Source: Streptosporangium violaceochromogenes (lineage in GTDB: Bacteria > Actinomycetota > Actinomycetes > Streptosporangiales > Streptosporangiaceae). Taken from it: a DNA stretch of 64,000 nucleotides. Within the stretch, counting starts at the first letter, position 1; every line of letters begins with the position of its first letter. The stretch covers positions 25,672 through 89,671 of the forward strand of contig NZ_BNBB01000023.1 of assembly GCF_014654615.1 (NCBI RefSeq). Reading direction: 5' to 3'. The translations under genes and the position numbers were made by a program. The notes under the pieces are model-generated. The model was not told the DNA's origin. It worked only from the letters and a program-made list of their open reading frames with translations, and did no database searches. Positions 33,476 to 41,292 of this stretch are shown here, piece after piece.

Positions 33476-34465
33476 ATGAACAACCCCCACCACCTCAAAC
33501 ACCTCGCCAGGGCGTTCGACAGCGATGCCAAGGCCCGCGGCCTGCTGGAGGACATCGGATACCCGATGGAGAACGCCCCGCCGTGGACCGACCCCCAGAG
33601 CTGGTGGCGCGCCGTCATCAGGGAGATCGAGCTGGGGCGCATCGAGAACGGCCTGTTCCAGCTCTACAACGGGGCCAGCCGGCAATACCCCGGCAACACG
33701 GTCCTGGCGGAGGCCGCCGCGGCGTACGCCCCCGCACCGGATTTCGGGCCCGCCCCCGCGCCGGACCCCGGCTCCGTCTTCGAGGCCGTCCGCGAGGCTC
33801 CGCCGTACGGCGGGACCGACGGGCCGCCCGCCGGGCCGGCGGAGCGGTCCCTGTGGCCGACGCTCACGCTGACCGGCGGCGAACGGCACGACGACTTCGT
33901 CCGCGCCGTCCGGCGGCTCGACCCCGGCGCGCGGCTCTGCTACGACACCCAAGGCCAGGTGTGCGTGTCGGTCGGGCGCGGCGGTGCCGAGGGCGAGGAG
34001 ATCGGCAGGCGGATCACCGCGGAGATGACGCGCCGGGGAGACCCCGAGGTCCGGATCGACTTCCGCGAGTACCGCTTCCAGCCCTACGCGCTGCGCGAGA
34101 TCGTCGTCCACGGTCCCGACGGCGACGGCTTCCGGCTCAACGGCGTGCCCTCCACCGTGCTCGCGCGCGACATCGCCGCCGCCGTCCTGCGGCGCTACGA
34201 CGACGAGGCCGCCGGGGGCAGGCGCGGGCGCCTCGTACGCATCGCGATCGACCTCATCCAACCGGACGGCACGGCGCGGCGGATCGGCGACCCCTGCCAG
34301 GCCCTGCACGAGGCGGGCGTCCCCGACGGCGCCCGTCTCCAGCTGGTGCCCGAGGTCACGGCCGGCGCCCGGCGGCGAAGCACGCGCGGCCCCGGCCGAG
34401 GTGAAGGGCGCCGAACACCGCATCCGCCCCCTGGAGACCAGCGTATGGGACGCCTGGAAAGATGA
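33476..34465 (+). CDS. EAD1 protein with C-terminal ubiquitin-like domain
   Basis: Protein of 329 residues. Residues about 5-80 are an EAD1 adaptor (FDSDAKARGLLEDIGYP, SWWRAVIREIELG, LFQLYNGASRQYPGN), paralogous to that of the preceding CHAT protein. After a Pro/Ala linker comes an unrecognised region (about 125-200), then a beta-grasp fold of ubiquitin type at about 205-293: REIVVHGPDGDGFRLNGVP, helix ARDIAAAVLRRY, strand RLVRIAIDLIQPDG and ALHEAGVPDGARLQLVPE. The tail continues for 36 basic residues with no Gly-Gly end, so conjugation would need processing. It overlaps the JAMM gene by ATGA. Confidence 0.75.
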   Translation: MNNPHHLKHLARAFDSDAKARGLLEDIGYPMENAPPWTDPQSWWRAVIREIELGRIENGLFQLYNGASRQYPGNTVLAEAAAAYAPAPDFGPAPAPDPGSVFEAVREAPPYGGTDGPPAGPAERSLWPTLTLTGGERHDDFVRAVRRLDPGARLCYDTQGQVCVSVGRGGAEGEEIGRRITAEMTRRGDPEVRIDFREYRFQPYALREIVVHGPDGDGFRLNGVPSTVLARDIAAAVLRRYDDEAAGGRRGRLVRIAIDLIQPDGTARRIGDPCQALHEAGVPDGARLQLVPEVTAGARRRSTRGPGRGEGRRTPHPPPGDQRMGRLER

Positions 34466-35532
34466 TCATTGAGATCGAGCTGTACAGGGGGAGCGGCCGC
34501 GCCTACTACGGCCGCCTCCCCCTGACCCGCGTGCTGGTCGACGCGCTCAACGCCGAGCACCCCGGCCTGCTCCCGCGGGGCGACTACCCCGAGGTCGCCG
34601 AGCGCATCCGGTTCGTCCTGCGGTTTCACAACGTCGAGGACACCGAGAAGCCCTCGCGGGAACCCCGGCTGGTCAACATGCGCACCGGCTTCGGCCACGT
34701 CGACCTGATCGTCACGGTCGACTCCCACGTGGTGCACCGGGCCCACTACACGGTGAGCAGGCTGCTCGGCGCCCCCCTGGCCCCCCTCCTGCGCCGTCTG
34801 GAGCCCGACGAGCATGAGTGGGGGTTCGCCGTCGGCCACCCCGCGCTCGGCGAGCAGGAGAACTCCCGGCCCGCGCCCGAGGTGGAGGGCAGCGTGGACA
34901 TCGACCTGCGGCGCCCCGGGGCCGTGCCGTTCACCGTGGAGAAGATCGCGGCCCCCCTGCCCGAGGAGGTCGGCGACGGTGACCTGGGCATCCCCCCGGA
35001 CCTCCTCGGCCCCGTCAACGTCCTGCTGCCGGAGGCGGTCCACCGCCGCCTCCACCACGACCTGCCGCTGTCGGAGACGATCGAGGAGGGCGGCTTCCTG
35101 CTGGGGAGGGTACGGCGAGCCGCCGGCGCCGGAGAGCGCCTGCTCGTCGAGGTCACCCATGTGACGCCGGCCGAGTGCTCGGGTGCCTCGGCCGTCCACT
35201 TCACCTTCACCGGAGACTCCTTCAGCGCGGTGAACCGCCTGATCACAGAGGGCGGCGAGGCGCGGAGGCTGGTCGGCTGGTATCACACTCACCTGTTCTG
35301 CCCGGAGATCGACATGAAGACGGGCACGGGCCTGTCGACCACCGACGTGGACCTGCACTTCGCCACCTTCAGACGCCCCGGACAGGTGGCCGGTCTGATC
35401 AACGTCCATGACGCCGGACGCACCGTCAGGTTCTACGGGCGCCTCGGCGACCGAATGGTCGAAAGCGCCGTGTGGAGCCCGGATGAGCACGGCCGGTACA
35501 GCCTCCGGCGTCCCGCGCCGGACGATCGGTGA
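34462..35532 (+). CDS. JAMM/MPN metalloprotease (deubiquitinase-like)
   Basis: Protein of 356 residues. The N-terminal 180 residues have a conserved-looking domain that I do not recognise (IEIELYRGSGRAYYGRLPLT, FRHFNVEDTEKP-like region, VDLIVTVDSHVVHRA). The C-terminal part is an Mov34/JAB domain: Glu about 208 in ETIEEGGFLLGR, the His-x-His in VGWYHTHLF (275 and 277), and Ser292/Asp295 in LSTTDVD complete the zinc site of JAMM isopeptidases. Such enzymes release ubiquitin-like tails from conjugates. The gene overlaps the EAD1-Ubl gene by four bases and is its likely partner. No E1 or E2 gene is nearby. Confidence 0.82.
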   Translation: MIIEIELYRGSGRAYYGRLPLTRVLVDALNAEHPGLLPRGDYPEVAERIRFVLRFHNVEDTEKPSREPRLVNMRTGFGHVDLIVTVDSHVVHRAHYTVSRLLGAPLAPLLRRLEPDEHEWGFAVGHPALGEQENSRPAPEVEGSVDIDLRRPGAVPFTVEKIAAPLPEEVGDGDLGIPPDLLGPVNVLLPEAVHRRLHHDLPLSETIEEGGFLLGRVRRAAGAGERLLVEVTHVTPAECSGASAVHFTFTGDSFSAVNRLITEGGEARRLVGWYHTHLFCPEIDMKTGTGLSTTDVDLHFATFRRPGQVAGLINVHDAGRTVRFYGRLGDRMVESAVWSPDEHGRYSLRRPAPDDR

Positions 35533-35916
35533 GGCGGCGGGTGCCGGAGGGCAACGAGTTCGACATCAACTGACGTGCCCGGCACATGGCCTTCCGCCAG
35601 GCCGCCCCTCCACCGATGGATCTCCGTTCAGGCGACGTCACCAAACGTCGATGACGTTCCGAACGAACCGGAAGTGCGGTTCAAGCGAGTCTCCCGGCCG
35701 GCGAATCGCCCATTCCGATTCACCCGCTGCGCCCCGACCGAAGCGGACGGCGTCCGGCCCCCACCCCGCAAGGCGCCCTGCGCTTTTTCGCGCACGCGGC
35801 TCAGCTTTCGAATCGACCGGGAGAAGGAACCCGGAAATGGAGGGCGGCGGCACCGGGGGCCACGCTGGTGCGCTCGCGCACACCCTCGCGCCGCGCGTCG
35901 TCCTGTTGCGGGATCG
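35533..35916. other. 384-bp convergent intergenic stretch
   Basis: Between the JAMM gene and the small gene at 35917, which are convergent. I see no gene and no strong hairpin; the short frames lack ribosome sites. Confidence 0.4.
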
Positions 35917-36255
35917 TCAACCGGTCCGGGTGCGGAGGCTCCGCGCCAGGGTGGGGATCATCACCGCCGCGGGGACGAGGTGCAGCCCGAGTACGGGGTG
36001 TGGTGACCGGCGTGTGACGGTCCTGGCCCTGGGGGTGACGATGCGCACCCTCGCCGTGCGACGGCCGAGGTTCCGCAGGGCGCGGACGCCGGTACCGCGG
36101 AGCCAGAACCCGGCGTCGCGTCCGAGGACCGGCCCGGGCTCGCCGTCGCGCAACTCCAGCCGCACCCGCCCGTGGGTGACGACGCCGAACGCGTCGCACC
36201 ACTCCGCCGCGACCACCGCGACACGCGCGCCACCGCGCAGTGCGAGCGTCCGCAC
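35917..36255 (-). CDS. Small protein translationally linked to an ECF sigma factor
   Basis: Product of 112 residues with a beta-rich first half (LALRGGARVAVVAAEWCDAF, VVTHGRVRLELRDGEPG, VRALRNLGRRTARVRIVTP), which resembles a small cupin or jelly-roll, and a short hydrophobic end (LGLHLVPAAVMIP). GTG 36255 lies six bases after the sigma-factor stop, and that gene's last codons supply GGAG as the ribosome site, so the two are co-expressed. Function is not recognised. The partner sigma gene makes a ligand-sensing role a fair guess. Confidence 0.6.
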   Translation of the reverse strand: MRTLALRGGARVAVVAAEWCDAFGVVTHGRVRLELRDGEPGPVLGRDAGFWLRGTGVRALRNLGRRTARVRIVTPRARTVTRRSPHPVLGLHLVPAAVMIPTLARSLRTRTG

Positions 36256-36260
36256 CGGGA

Positions 36261-37259
36261 CTACTCCGCGCCGTCCGCCGGCAGGCGCTCCGGCAGCCCG
36301 AGCCCCGGGAACCGGTCGGCGTGAAACGTGACGATCTCGGTGATCGCCCCGCCGGTGACACGCAGGACGTCGATCGTCAGCGGCAGGTACGCGCCCTCCC
36401 GCTTCCGCCGGAGGTAGAAGGCGACGGCGGGCTGCCGGTTCACGGAGGTGAGGACGGCGCGCAGGTGCTTCATGTCCTCGAAGCCGCTCTCGATCCAGTC
36501 GTTCACCACCGCGTCGCGGCCGACGTGCAGGCCGGGCGTGGGCGGCATCGAGCAGCGGACGTCGTCCCGCAGCAGTGCGGCCAGCCCGCCGACGTCCGTG
36601 GCCACGCTGGCGTCGGTGTAGCGGCGCACCAGCTCGCGCGTCCCGGCGTCCTCCTCGCCGCCGTTCCAGTCCTGCCGATCGGCGGGCAGGTGCTCCCGCA
36701 TGCCGGCGCGGGCCCGTTGCAGCGCGCTGTTCACGGAGTTGACGGAGTCCCCCAGGAGCTCCGCGACGTCCTTCGCCGGCCAGCCGAGCACGTCCCGCAG
36801 GATCAGCACGGCCCGCGGGCGCGGCGCGAGGTGCTGGACCGCGACCAGGTACGCCAGCTCGATCGTCTCCCGCGCGACGGCCACGGTCTCCGGCTCGTCC
36901 GCGTCGCCCGCGGGCAGCTCGTCGAGCAGCCGGTCCGGGTAGGGCTGCAGCCACGGCACCTCACCGCCGGCCGCAGGCTCCGGGCGGCACGTGGCGAGCA
37001 GGTCCAGGCAGGCGTTGGTGGCGATCCGGTACAGCCAGGCTCGGAACGTCGAGCGCCCCTCGAAGGTCTCCCGCCGCCGCCAGGCCCGGAGGAACGTCTC
37101 CTGCACGGTGTCCTCGGCGTCCTCGAACGATCCGAGCATCCGGTAGCAGTGCACGTGCAGCTCCCGCCGGTGCCGCTCCGCCAGCCCCGAGAACGCCGGC
37201 TCGTCGACCTCGCCCAGACCACTCACGCCCAGCTCCTCCAGCAGCGTGTCCGCACTCAT
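36261..37259 (-). CDS. ECF sigma factor with SnoaL-like C-terminal domain
   Basis: RNA polymerase sigma-70 factor of about 332 residues of the long ECF type (SigG-like). Region 2 is at about 25-100 (HVHCYRMLGSFEDAEDTVQ, RIATNACLDLL), region 4 at about 130-190 (APRPRAVLILRDVLGWPAKD, GDSVNSVNSALQRAR), and the last 130 residues form an NTF2/SnoaL-like fold (RYTDASVATDVGGLAALL, SMPPTPGLHVG, VTGGAITEIVTFH). Such tails control sigma activity in place of an anti-sigma factor. ATG 37259 follows GGAAGGATGACGTG. It is cotranscribed with the small gene after it. Confidence 0.88.
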   Translation of the reverse strand: MSADTLLEELGVSGLGEVDEPAFSGLAERHRRELHVHCYRMLGSFEDAEDTVQETFLRAWRRRETFEGRSTFRAWLYRIATNACLDLLATCRPEPAAGGEVPWLQPYPDRLLDELPAGDADEPETVAVARETIELAYLVAVQHLAPRPRAVLILRDVLGWPAKDVAELLGDSVNSVNSALQRARAGMREHLPADRQDWNGGEEDAGTRELVRRYTDASVATDVGGLAALLRDDVRCSMPPTPGLHVGRDAVVNDWIESGFEDMKHLRAVLTSVNRQPAVAFYLRRKREGAYLPLTIDVLRVTGGAITEIVTFHADRFPGLGLPERLPADGAE

Positions 37260-37831
37260 CACGTCATCCTTCCGCCTCGTCGTGTCCCGTCGTAGGTATG
37301 ACGGGTGCGGGCGCGACAACTCATCACCGGGGTCGGCCGGCATGGCTGATCCGGTGACGGATCCGGCGGCGAGGCGGGTGTGGATGCACCGTCGTATAGG
37401 CGGGCCGGTGCGAGCAGGGTTCGGCGGCCCGGTGTGAGGAGCCGCCGGCGGGGTCGATGCCGGCCGCGGTGTCGGCGGACCAGGTCGGCGAGGTGGTTCA
37501 GGGGTCGACCGGACAGCGGGATCGTGGCGGGGAAGGCAGCACGGCGAGGCTCCCGGTGGGGGCATCGGGTCCTGGTCGACCGCTGCCTTGCCCGGAGCCT
37601 CGCACTCACCGATGTCCGGGGCTGCCACCCCCGCCCTGACCTGCAAGGTCAGGGCGGCATAGGCTCATTCAACGACCGCGTTCGCCGCAAACCCGTCCCT
37701 CAGAACCGAGACTTCCTCACTTTCTTACTTCCCTCGGCCCCATTCGGACAGGGGAAGCGGGCGGCCGGGTCCGGCCGCGACGCGCTCAGGGGGGCCGGCA
37801 CGCCGGGAGACGCCCGCCCCCACCGTCTCCG
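37260..37831. other. 572-bp stretch without a supported gene
   Basis: Between the sigma-factor start and the Cys-rich gene, both read leftward. Frames on both strands are Arg/Pro/Gly-rich with no ribosome site or domain. The 37680-37745 part is AT-richer and may be a promoter. Confidence 0.35.
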
Positions 37832-38539
37832 TCAGGCGTCGACCCGGTCGCAGAGCATCTGCGGGAGCACCTGTTTGCAGGTGTCGCACGACGGGACGAT
37901 CGACCCGGTCGACCAGGCGCGGCTGTACTTCTCCGCGGCGTAGTCACGCCAGAACATCTCGCTGAGGTCGATGGTCTCGACGTTCCGCCCGGCGTCGCGG
38001 GCGTCCCGGCAGATCCGGTTGATGATTTTCTGCGCCGCGCACGACCCGATGGGGTAGTCCATGCCGTTGCCCTGGGCGGTGCTGGCCGGCACGAATGTCT
38101 TTCCCCTGATGTCGACCATGGCGTCGGGCTCTTCAAGCGCGTTCACGACGCCGACGATCACGAGGTCCTTGGGGAGGTGGCCGTGCTTGATGAAGGGAAG
38201 AACGACCCTGGCGCCCGGTCCGGAGAGCGTGGCGTACTGCTTTTCCTGCGTTCCTATCGTCGCGACGGCCACACCTATCATGCTGGTCGCGATGACCCCG
38301 CCGCCGGGGCTGGAGGCGAGACGCAGGTAGGCCTCACGGAGATTGTCGTCGAGCAGCGTCTCCTTGCTGTAGTTGCCGAGAGCCGGAAGGAAATTGTCGA
38401 AAAGAAGTTTCCTGCTTTTCTCTCCGGGCCTGATGACGCTGATCCTGTGCCTGTCGATCGACTCCTCGCAGCGCGGGCACGTGGAGTTGACGACGTTGTT
38501 GCCTCCGCCGTACAGAATGGCCTTCTCGTCTCTCTTCAC
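37832..38539 (-). CDS. Cys-rich orphan protein with deaminase-like metal motif
   Basis: Unrecognised protein of 235 residues. It has an N-terminal half zinc-knuckle (STCPRCEESIDRH, about 18-30), a hydrophobic alpha/beta region (GGGVIATSMIGVAVATIG) and a C-terminal stretch where SCAAQKIINRICRDAR (Cys about 170) is followed at a distance by PSCDTCKQVLPQMLC. A Cys plus a CxxC pair in this order recalls the zinc site of cytidine-deaminase-fold proteins, but the catalytic Glu expected two residues after the first Cys is missing. It could instead be a structural zinc protein. No signal peptide. Context gives no function. Confidence 0.6.
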   Translation of the reverse strand: MKRDEKAILYGGGNNVVNSTCPRCEESIDRHRISVIRPGEKSRKLLFDNFLPALGNYSKETLLDDNLREAYLRLASSPGGGVIATSMIGVAVATIGTQEKQYATLSGPGARVVLPFIKHGHLPKDLVIVGVVNALEEPDAMVDIRGKTFVPASTAQGNGMDYPIGSCAAQKIINRICRDARDAGRNVETIDLSEMFWRDYAAEKYSRAWSTGSIVPSCDTCKQVLPQMLCDRVDA

Positions 38540-38854
38540 GCCTGGCCCCTTCGTTCAACGAGAACGCTTCCCCTTTTTACGGGAGCCTCATCGTAAAACG
38601 GCCGCCAAGCGGAGACAAGCGGCAGGCCGGCAGGTCTTCCCGCCGGACGGAAATCGAAATTCACACGCATGCCTCGACGGTGAACATCCTGATAAATGGG
38701 GTTTCATGTCGATCGATTGGTTATTACGACTGATTGCGGAGTTTCTTACCCAGCACGCCCGATGACGGCTTCCGGCCCCGGCGCACAGAGCGCGCGACCG
38801 CGGCGCCACCGAGAAGCGACGCCCGCGGAGAACGGCGCCGCCGGGGAACGGAGG
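38540..38854. other. 315-bp intergenic stretch with a possible 19-residue ORF
   Basis: Between the Cys-rich gene and the MEDS-HATPase gene. An AT-rich part near 38690-38750 holds a tiny plus-strand ORF (38706-38765, MSIDWLLRLIAEFLTQHAR) with GGGG four bases upstream, which would be an amphipathic helix. Nothing else was seen. Confidence 0.35.
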
Positions 38855-39787
38855 TCAGACCGCGAAGTACACCCGGACGGTCGTCCCGTCCTCACCCGTG
38901 TGAACGCGGACGAGATCGCTGAGCAGATTGGTGACGAGCAGACCGCACGACCCCAGCCGGCGGGGGTCGGCCGGACGGCGGCCGGCGAGCGGGTCGGCGA
39001 TGTGCCCGGAGTCGCTGACATCCACGACCACCCGGCCCCCCTCGGCCCACACGCGCAGCACCCCCCGGCCGCCGCCGTGGTCCAGGCTGTTGGCGGCCAG
39101 CTCTCCGGCGACCAGCCGCAGATCCTCCAGTCGCTCCCCGGTCAGCCCCGCGCCGGCGGCGTGACCGGCCGCGAAGTCACGCGCCTGCGCCAGCAGACCG
39201 TCGTCGAAGGCCAGAAAGGCCGCGTCCGGCGGATCGGAAAGCGGACGGTTGCAGTCGCGGACGACACGCTCGGGCGCGTAGGCGGCGCTGAGACGCAGGC
39301 CGCCGTCCTCGATCAGAACGGGGTGGGTCGCCTCGGCGTCCTCGACGACGCCGGGGTCGAGCTCACCGGTGTCGTACGGGCACAGGATGGTGACCGCGCG
39401 TCCGGAGAACGCCAGGTTGATGAGCGCCTCGTGCTGGAGGCAGGCCGGGTACTCCGTCTCCGACCGCCCCGCCCAGATCGGCTCGCCGACGATCCGCACC
39501 CTGCGGTCGGGGTGGAGGTCGGCGAAGGCCCGCAGGACACCGGGGATGATCCGCCCCGGATTGCGACCGGCCTCCGACATGTCGATCAGGTGCACCCGGG
39601 AGGCCGACGCGCCGAGTTCGGTGCGCAGCAGCGTGAGATTCGGCTCGGGCACCGCCACGGCGACGGGCTCGCCGATCGCGAGGCCACCCCGGAGGAACGG
39701 CATGATCCCCCGGAGGTACTCGCGGGGGCCTCGGTAGAAGAGAGCGGGATGGACGAAGGGGTCCTGGGTGGCGGCCGGAACGCCCAT
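38855..39787 (-). CDS. MEDS-HATPase anti-sigma regulator
   Basis: Cytoplasmic regulator of 310 residues with two domains. The first (about 1-165) is a MEDS domain (HPALFYRGPREYLRGIMPFL, LLRTELGASASRVHLIDM, LCPYDTGELDP) that senses small ligands. The second is a GHKL/HATPase of the RsbW-type serine kinase family: LVAGELAANSLDHGGGRG (N box, Asn/Asp), VVVDVSDSGHIADPL (G1), and LGSCGLLVTNLLSDLVRVHTGEDGT (G2, cited in part). This arrangement is common in actinobacterial anti-sigma factors. ATG 39787 has GGGAG upstream. The target sigma factor is not known. Confidence 0.85.
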   Translation of the reverse strand: MGVPAATQDPFVHPALFYRGPREYLRGIMPFLRGGLAIGEPVAVAVPEPNLTLLRTELGASASRVHLIDMSEAGRNPGRIIPGVLRAFADLHPDRRVRIVGEPIWAGRSETEYPACLQHEALINLAFSGRAVTILCPYDTGELDPGVVEDAEATHPVLIEDGGLRLSAAYAPERVVRDCNRPLSDPPDAAFLAFDDGLLAQARDFAAGHAAGAGLTGERLEDLRLVAGELAANSLDHGGGRGVLRVWAEGGRVVVDVSDSGHIADPLAGRRPADPRRLGSCGLLVTNLLSDLVRVHTGEDGTTVRVYFAV

Positions 39788-40201
39788 CACTTCTCCCGGT
39801 CGATCGGGAGGGAGACGAGCCGGCCAAGACGGGCACGGCCCCCGGGCGACGGGACGGAGGGTTTTCCCTCTGGCCGGATTGCCATGACGAACATCCCGGA
39901 GTAGACGATGGATGCGACCAAGGTACCCCCTGCCGGGTTTCCCACGCGGTGGATCGCCGAACCGCGGGCGCGGAAGTTCCCCGCCGGCACGCCTCCGACA
40001 CCCCTGTGACCTGTGAAATCCCTCACCGTCCCCGCCGTCCCCCGCCGTGTCCCGCGCGATCGTCCCCCGCCCCGCGCCCCTTCCGGCGCGGCCGGTGCCC
40101 CGCGATCGGCGGAGGGCGGGCACGCCGGAGGGGGCACGCGCCGCCTTCACACGGGACCGAACAAAACCCGTAGGCGTCTTCGATGAGGAAGAATCACCAT
40201 C
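39788..40201. other. 414-bp divergent intergenic stretch
   Basis: Between the MEDS-HATPase gene and the epimerase gene, which diverge. No gene is supported. A ribosome site GAGGAAG lies before the epimerase ATG. Confidence 0.4.
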
Positions 40202-41182
40202 ATGCGGATTCTGATCGTCGGGGGAACCCGGTTCGTCGGCCGGCACATCACCGAGGCGGCGCTCGCGGCCGGTCACGAGGTCTCGCTCCTGCACCGGGGG
40301 CGGACCGGCGCGGACCTGTTCCCCGGCGCCGAACGTCTGCGGGCCGACCGCGACGCCGGCCTGTCGCTCCTGCGGGACCGGAGCTGGGACGTGACGATCG
40401 ACGTCAGCGCCTACCTCCCCTCGCAGGTCGGCTCCCTCGCCGACGCGCTCTCCACCGGCCGGTACGTCTTCATCTCCAGCACCGCGGTCTACCTGCCGCC
40501 ACAGGCGCCGGGCTTCGCCGAGGACTCACCGCTGGCCGAGCTCGACGGCCCGCCTCCCACCGAGGTGACCGCCGAGACGTACGGCGCGCTGAAGGTGCTG
40601 TGCGAGCGGACCGCGTTCGAGCGGTTCGGCCCGGAGACGCTCGTCGTACGGCCGACCTACGTGATCGGTCCGCACGACCACACCGGGCGCTTCACCTACT
40701 GGGTGAACCGGATCGCCCGCGGCGGCGACGTCCTCGCCCCGGGCGACCCCGCGGACCCGATTCAGGTGATCGACGGGCGTGACATGGCCGCCTGGATCGT
40801 CTCCATGGCCGGGAAGGCGGTCTCGGGGGCCTTCCACGCGGTCAGCCCCGCTCCGCCGTTCTCCTTCGGCGACATGCTGGAGGCGATCGCGTCCGAGGTG
40901 GCGCCGCCGGGGACCACGCTGACCTGGGCCGGGCAGGACTTCCTGCTCGCCGAGGGCGAGGACGGCCGGTCGCTGCCGCTGTGGTCGGAGGGCGACGCGT
41001 GGACGGCCGTCAACACCGCGAGCCCGGCCGCCGCCTTCGCGGCGGGCCTCACCCCGCGTCCGCTGAGCCGGTCGATCCGCGAGATCCGCGCCTGCGAGGC
41101 GTCCTTCTCGGTGGAGGGCACGCTCACTCCCGCGAGAGAGGCCGAACTCCTGGCCCGATGGCGCTCCCGCCCGGACGCCTGA
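40202..41182 (+). CDS. NAD-dependent epimerase/dehydratase-family protein (SDR)
   Basis: Extended short-chain dehydrogenase of 326 residues. It shows the Rossmann loop LIVGGTRFVGRHI (about 4-16), VTIDVSAYLP, the VFISSTAVYLPP strand with the catalytic Ser/Thr region, the active-site YGALK (Tyr about 127 with Lys about 131) and VVRPTYVIGPHDHTGRF. It belongs to the atypical branch close to plant chloroplast RNA-binding and reductase-like proteins; the substrate is unknown. It stands alone and ends about 110 bp from a convergent regulator gene. Confidence 0.85.
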   Translation: MRILIVGGTRFVGRHITEAALAAGHEVSLLHRGRTGADLFPGAERLRADRDAGLSLLRDRSWDVTIDVSAYLPSQVGSLADALSTGRYVFISSTAVYLPPQAPGFAEDSPLAELDGPPPTEVTAETYGALKVLCERTAFERFGPETLVVRPTYVIGPHDHTGRFTYWVNRIARGGDVLAPGDPADPIQVIDGRDMAAWIVSMAGKAVSGAFHAVSPAPPFSFGDMLEAIASEVAPPGTTLTWAGQDFLLAEGEDGRSLPLWSEGDAWTAVNTASPAAAFAAGLTPRPLSRSIREIRACEASFSVEGTLTPAREAELLARWRSRPDA

Positions 41183-41292
41183 GGCTCTCCCGGCCGGGGC
41201 CGTGCCCTGATCCGCCGGCGCCGCCTCAGTCGCGACAGCACCTCCCAGGGACGGCGTCGTTCCCCGCCATGTGAAAGCGGCGTCGTTCCCGG

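Noticed and set aside
36256..36954. Upstream part of a 345-codon frame over the sigma factor
   Set aside because: Antiphase shadow of the sigma gene; only its last 112 codons after GTG 36255 are kept as a gene.
41182..41292. GGCGTCGTTCCC repeats between convergent genes as a terminator
   Set aside because: They are direct repeats and do not form a hairpin.
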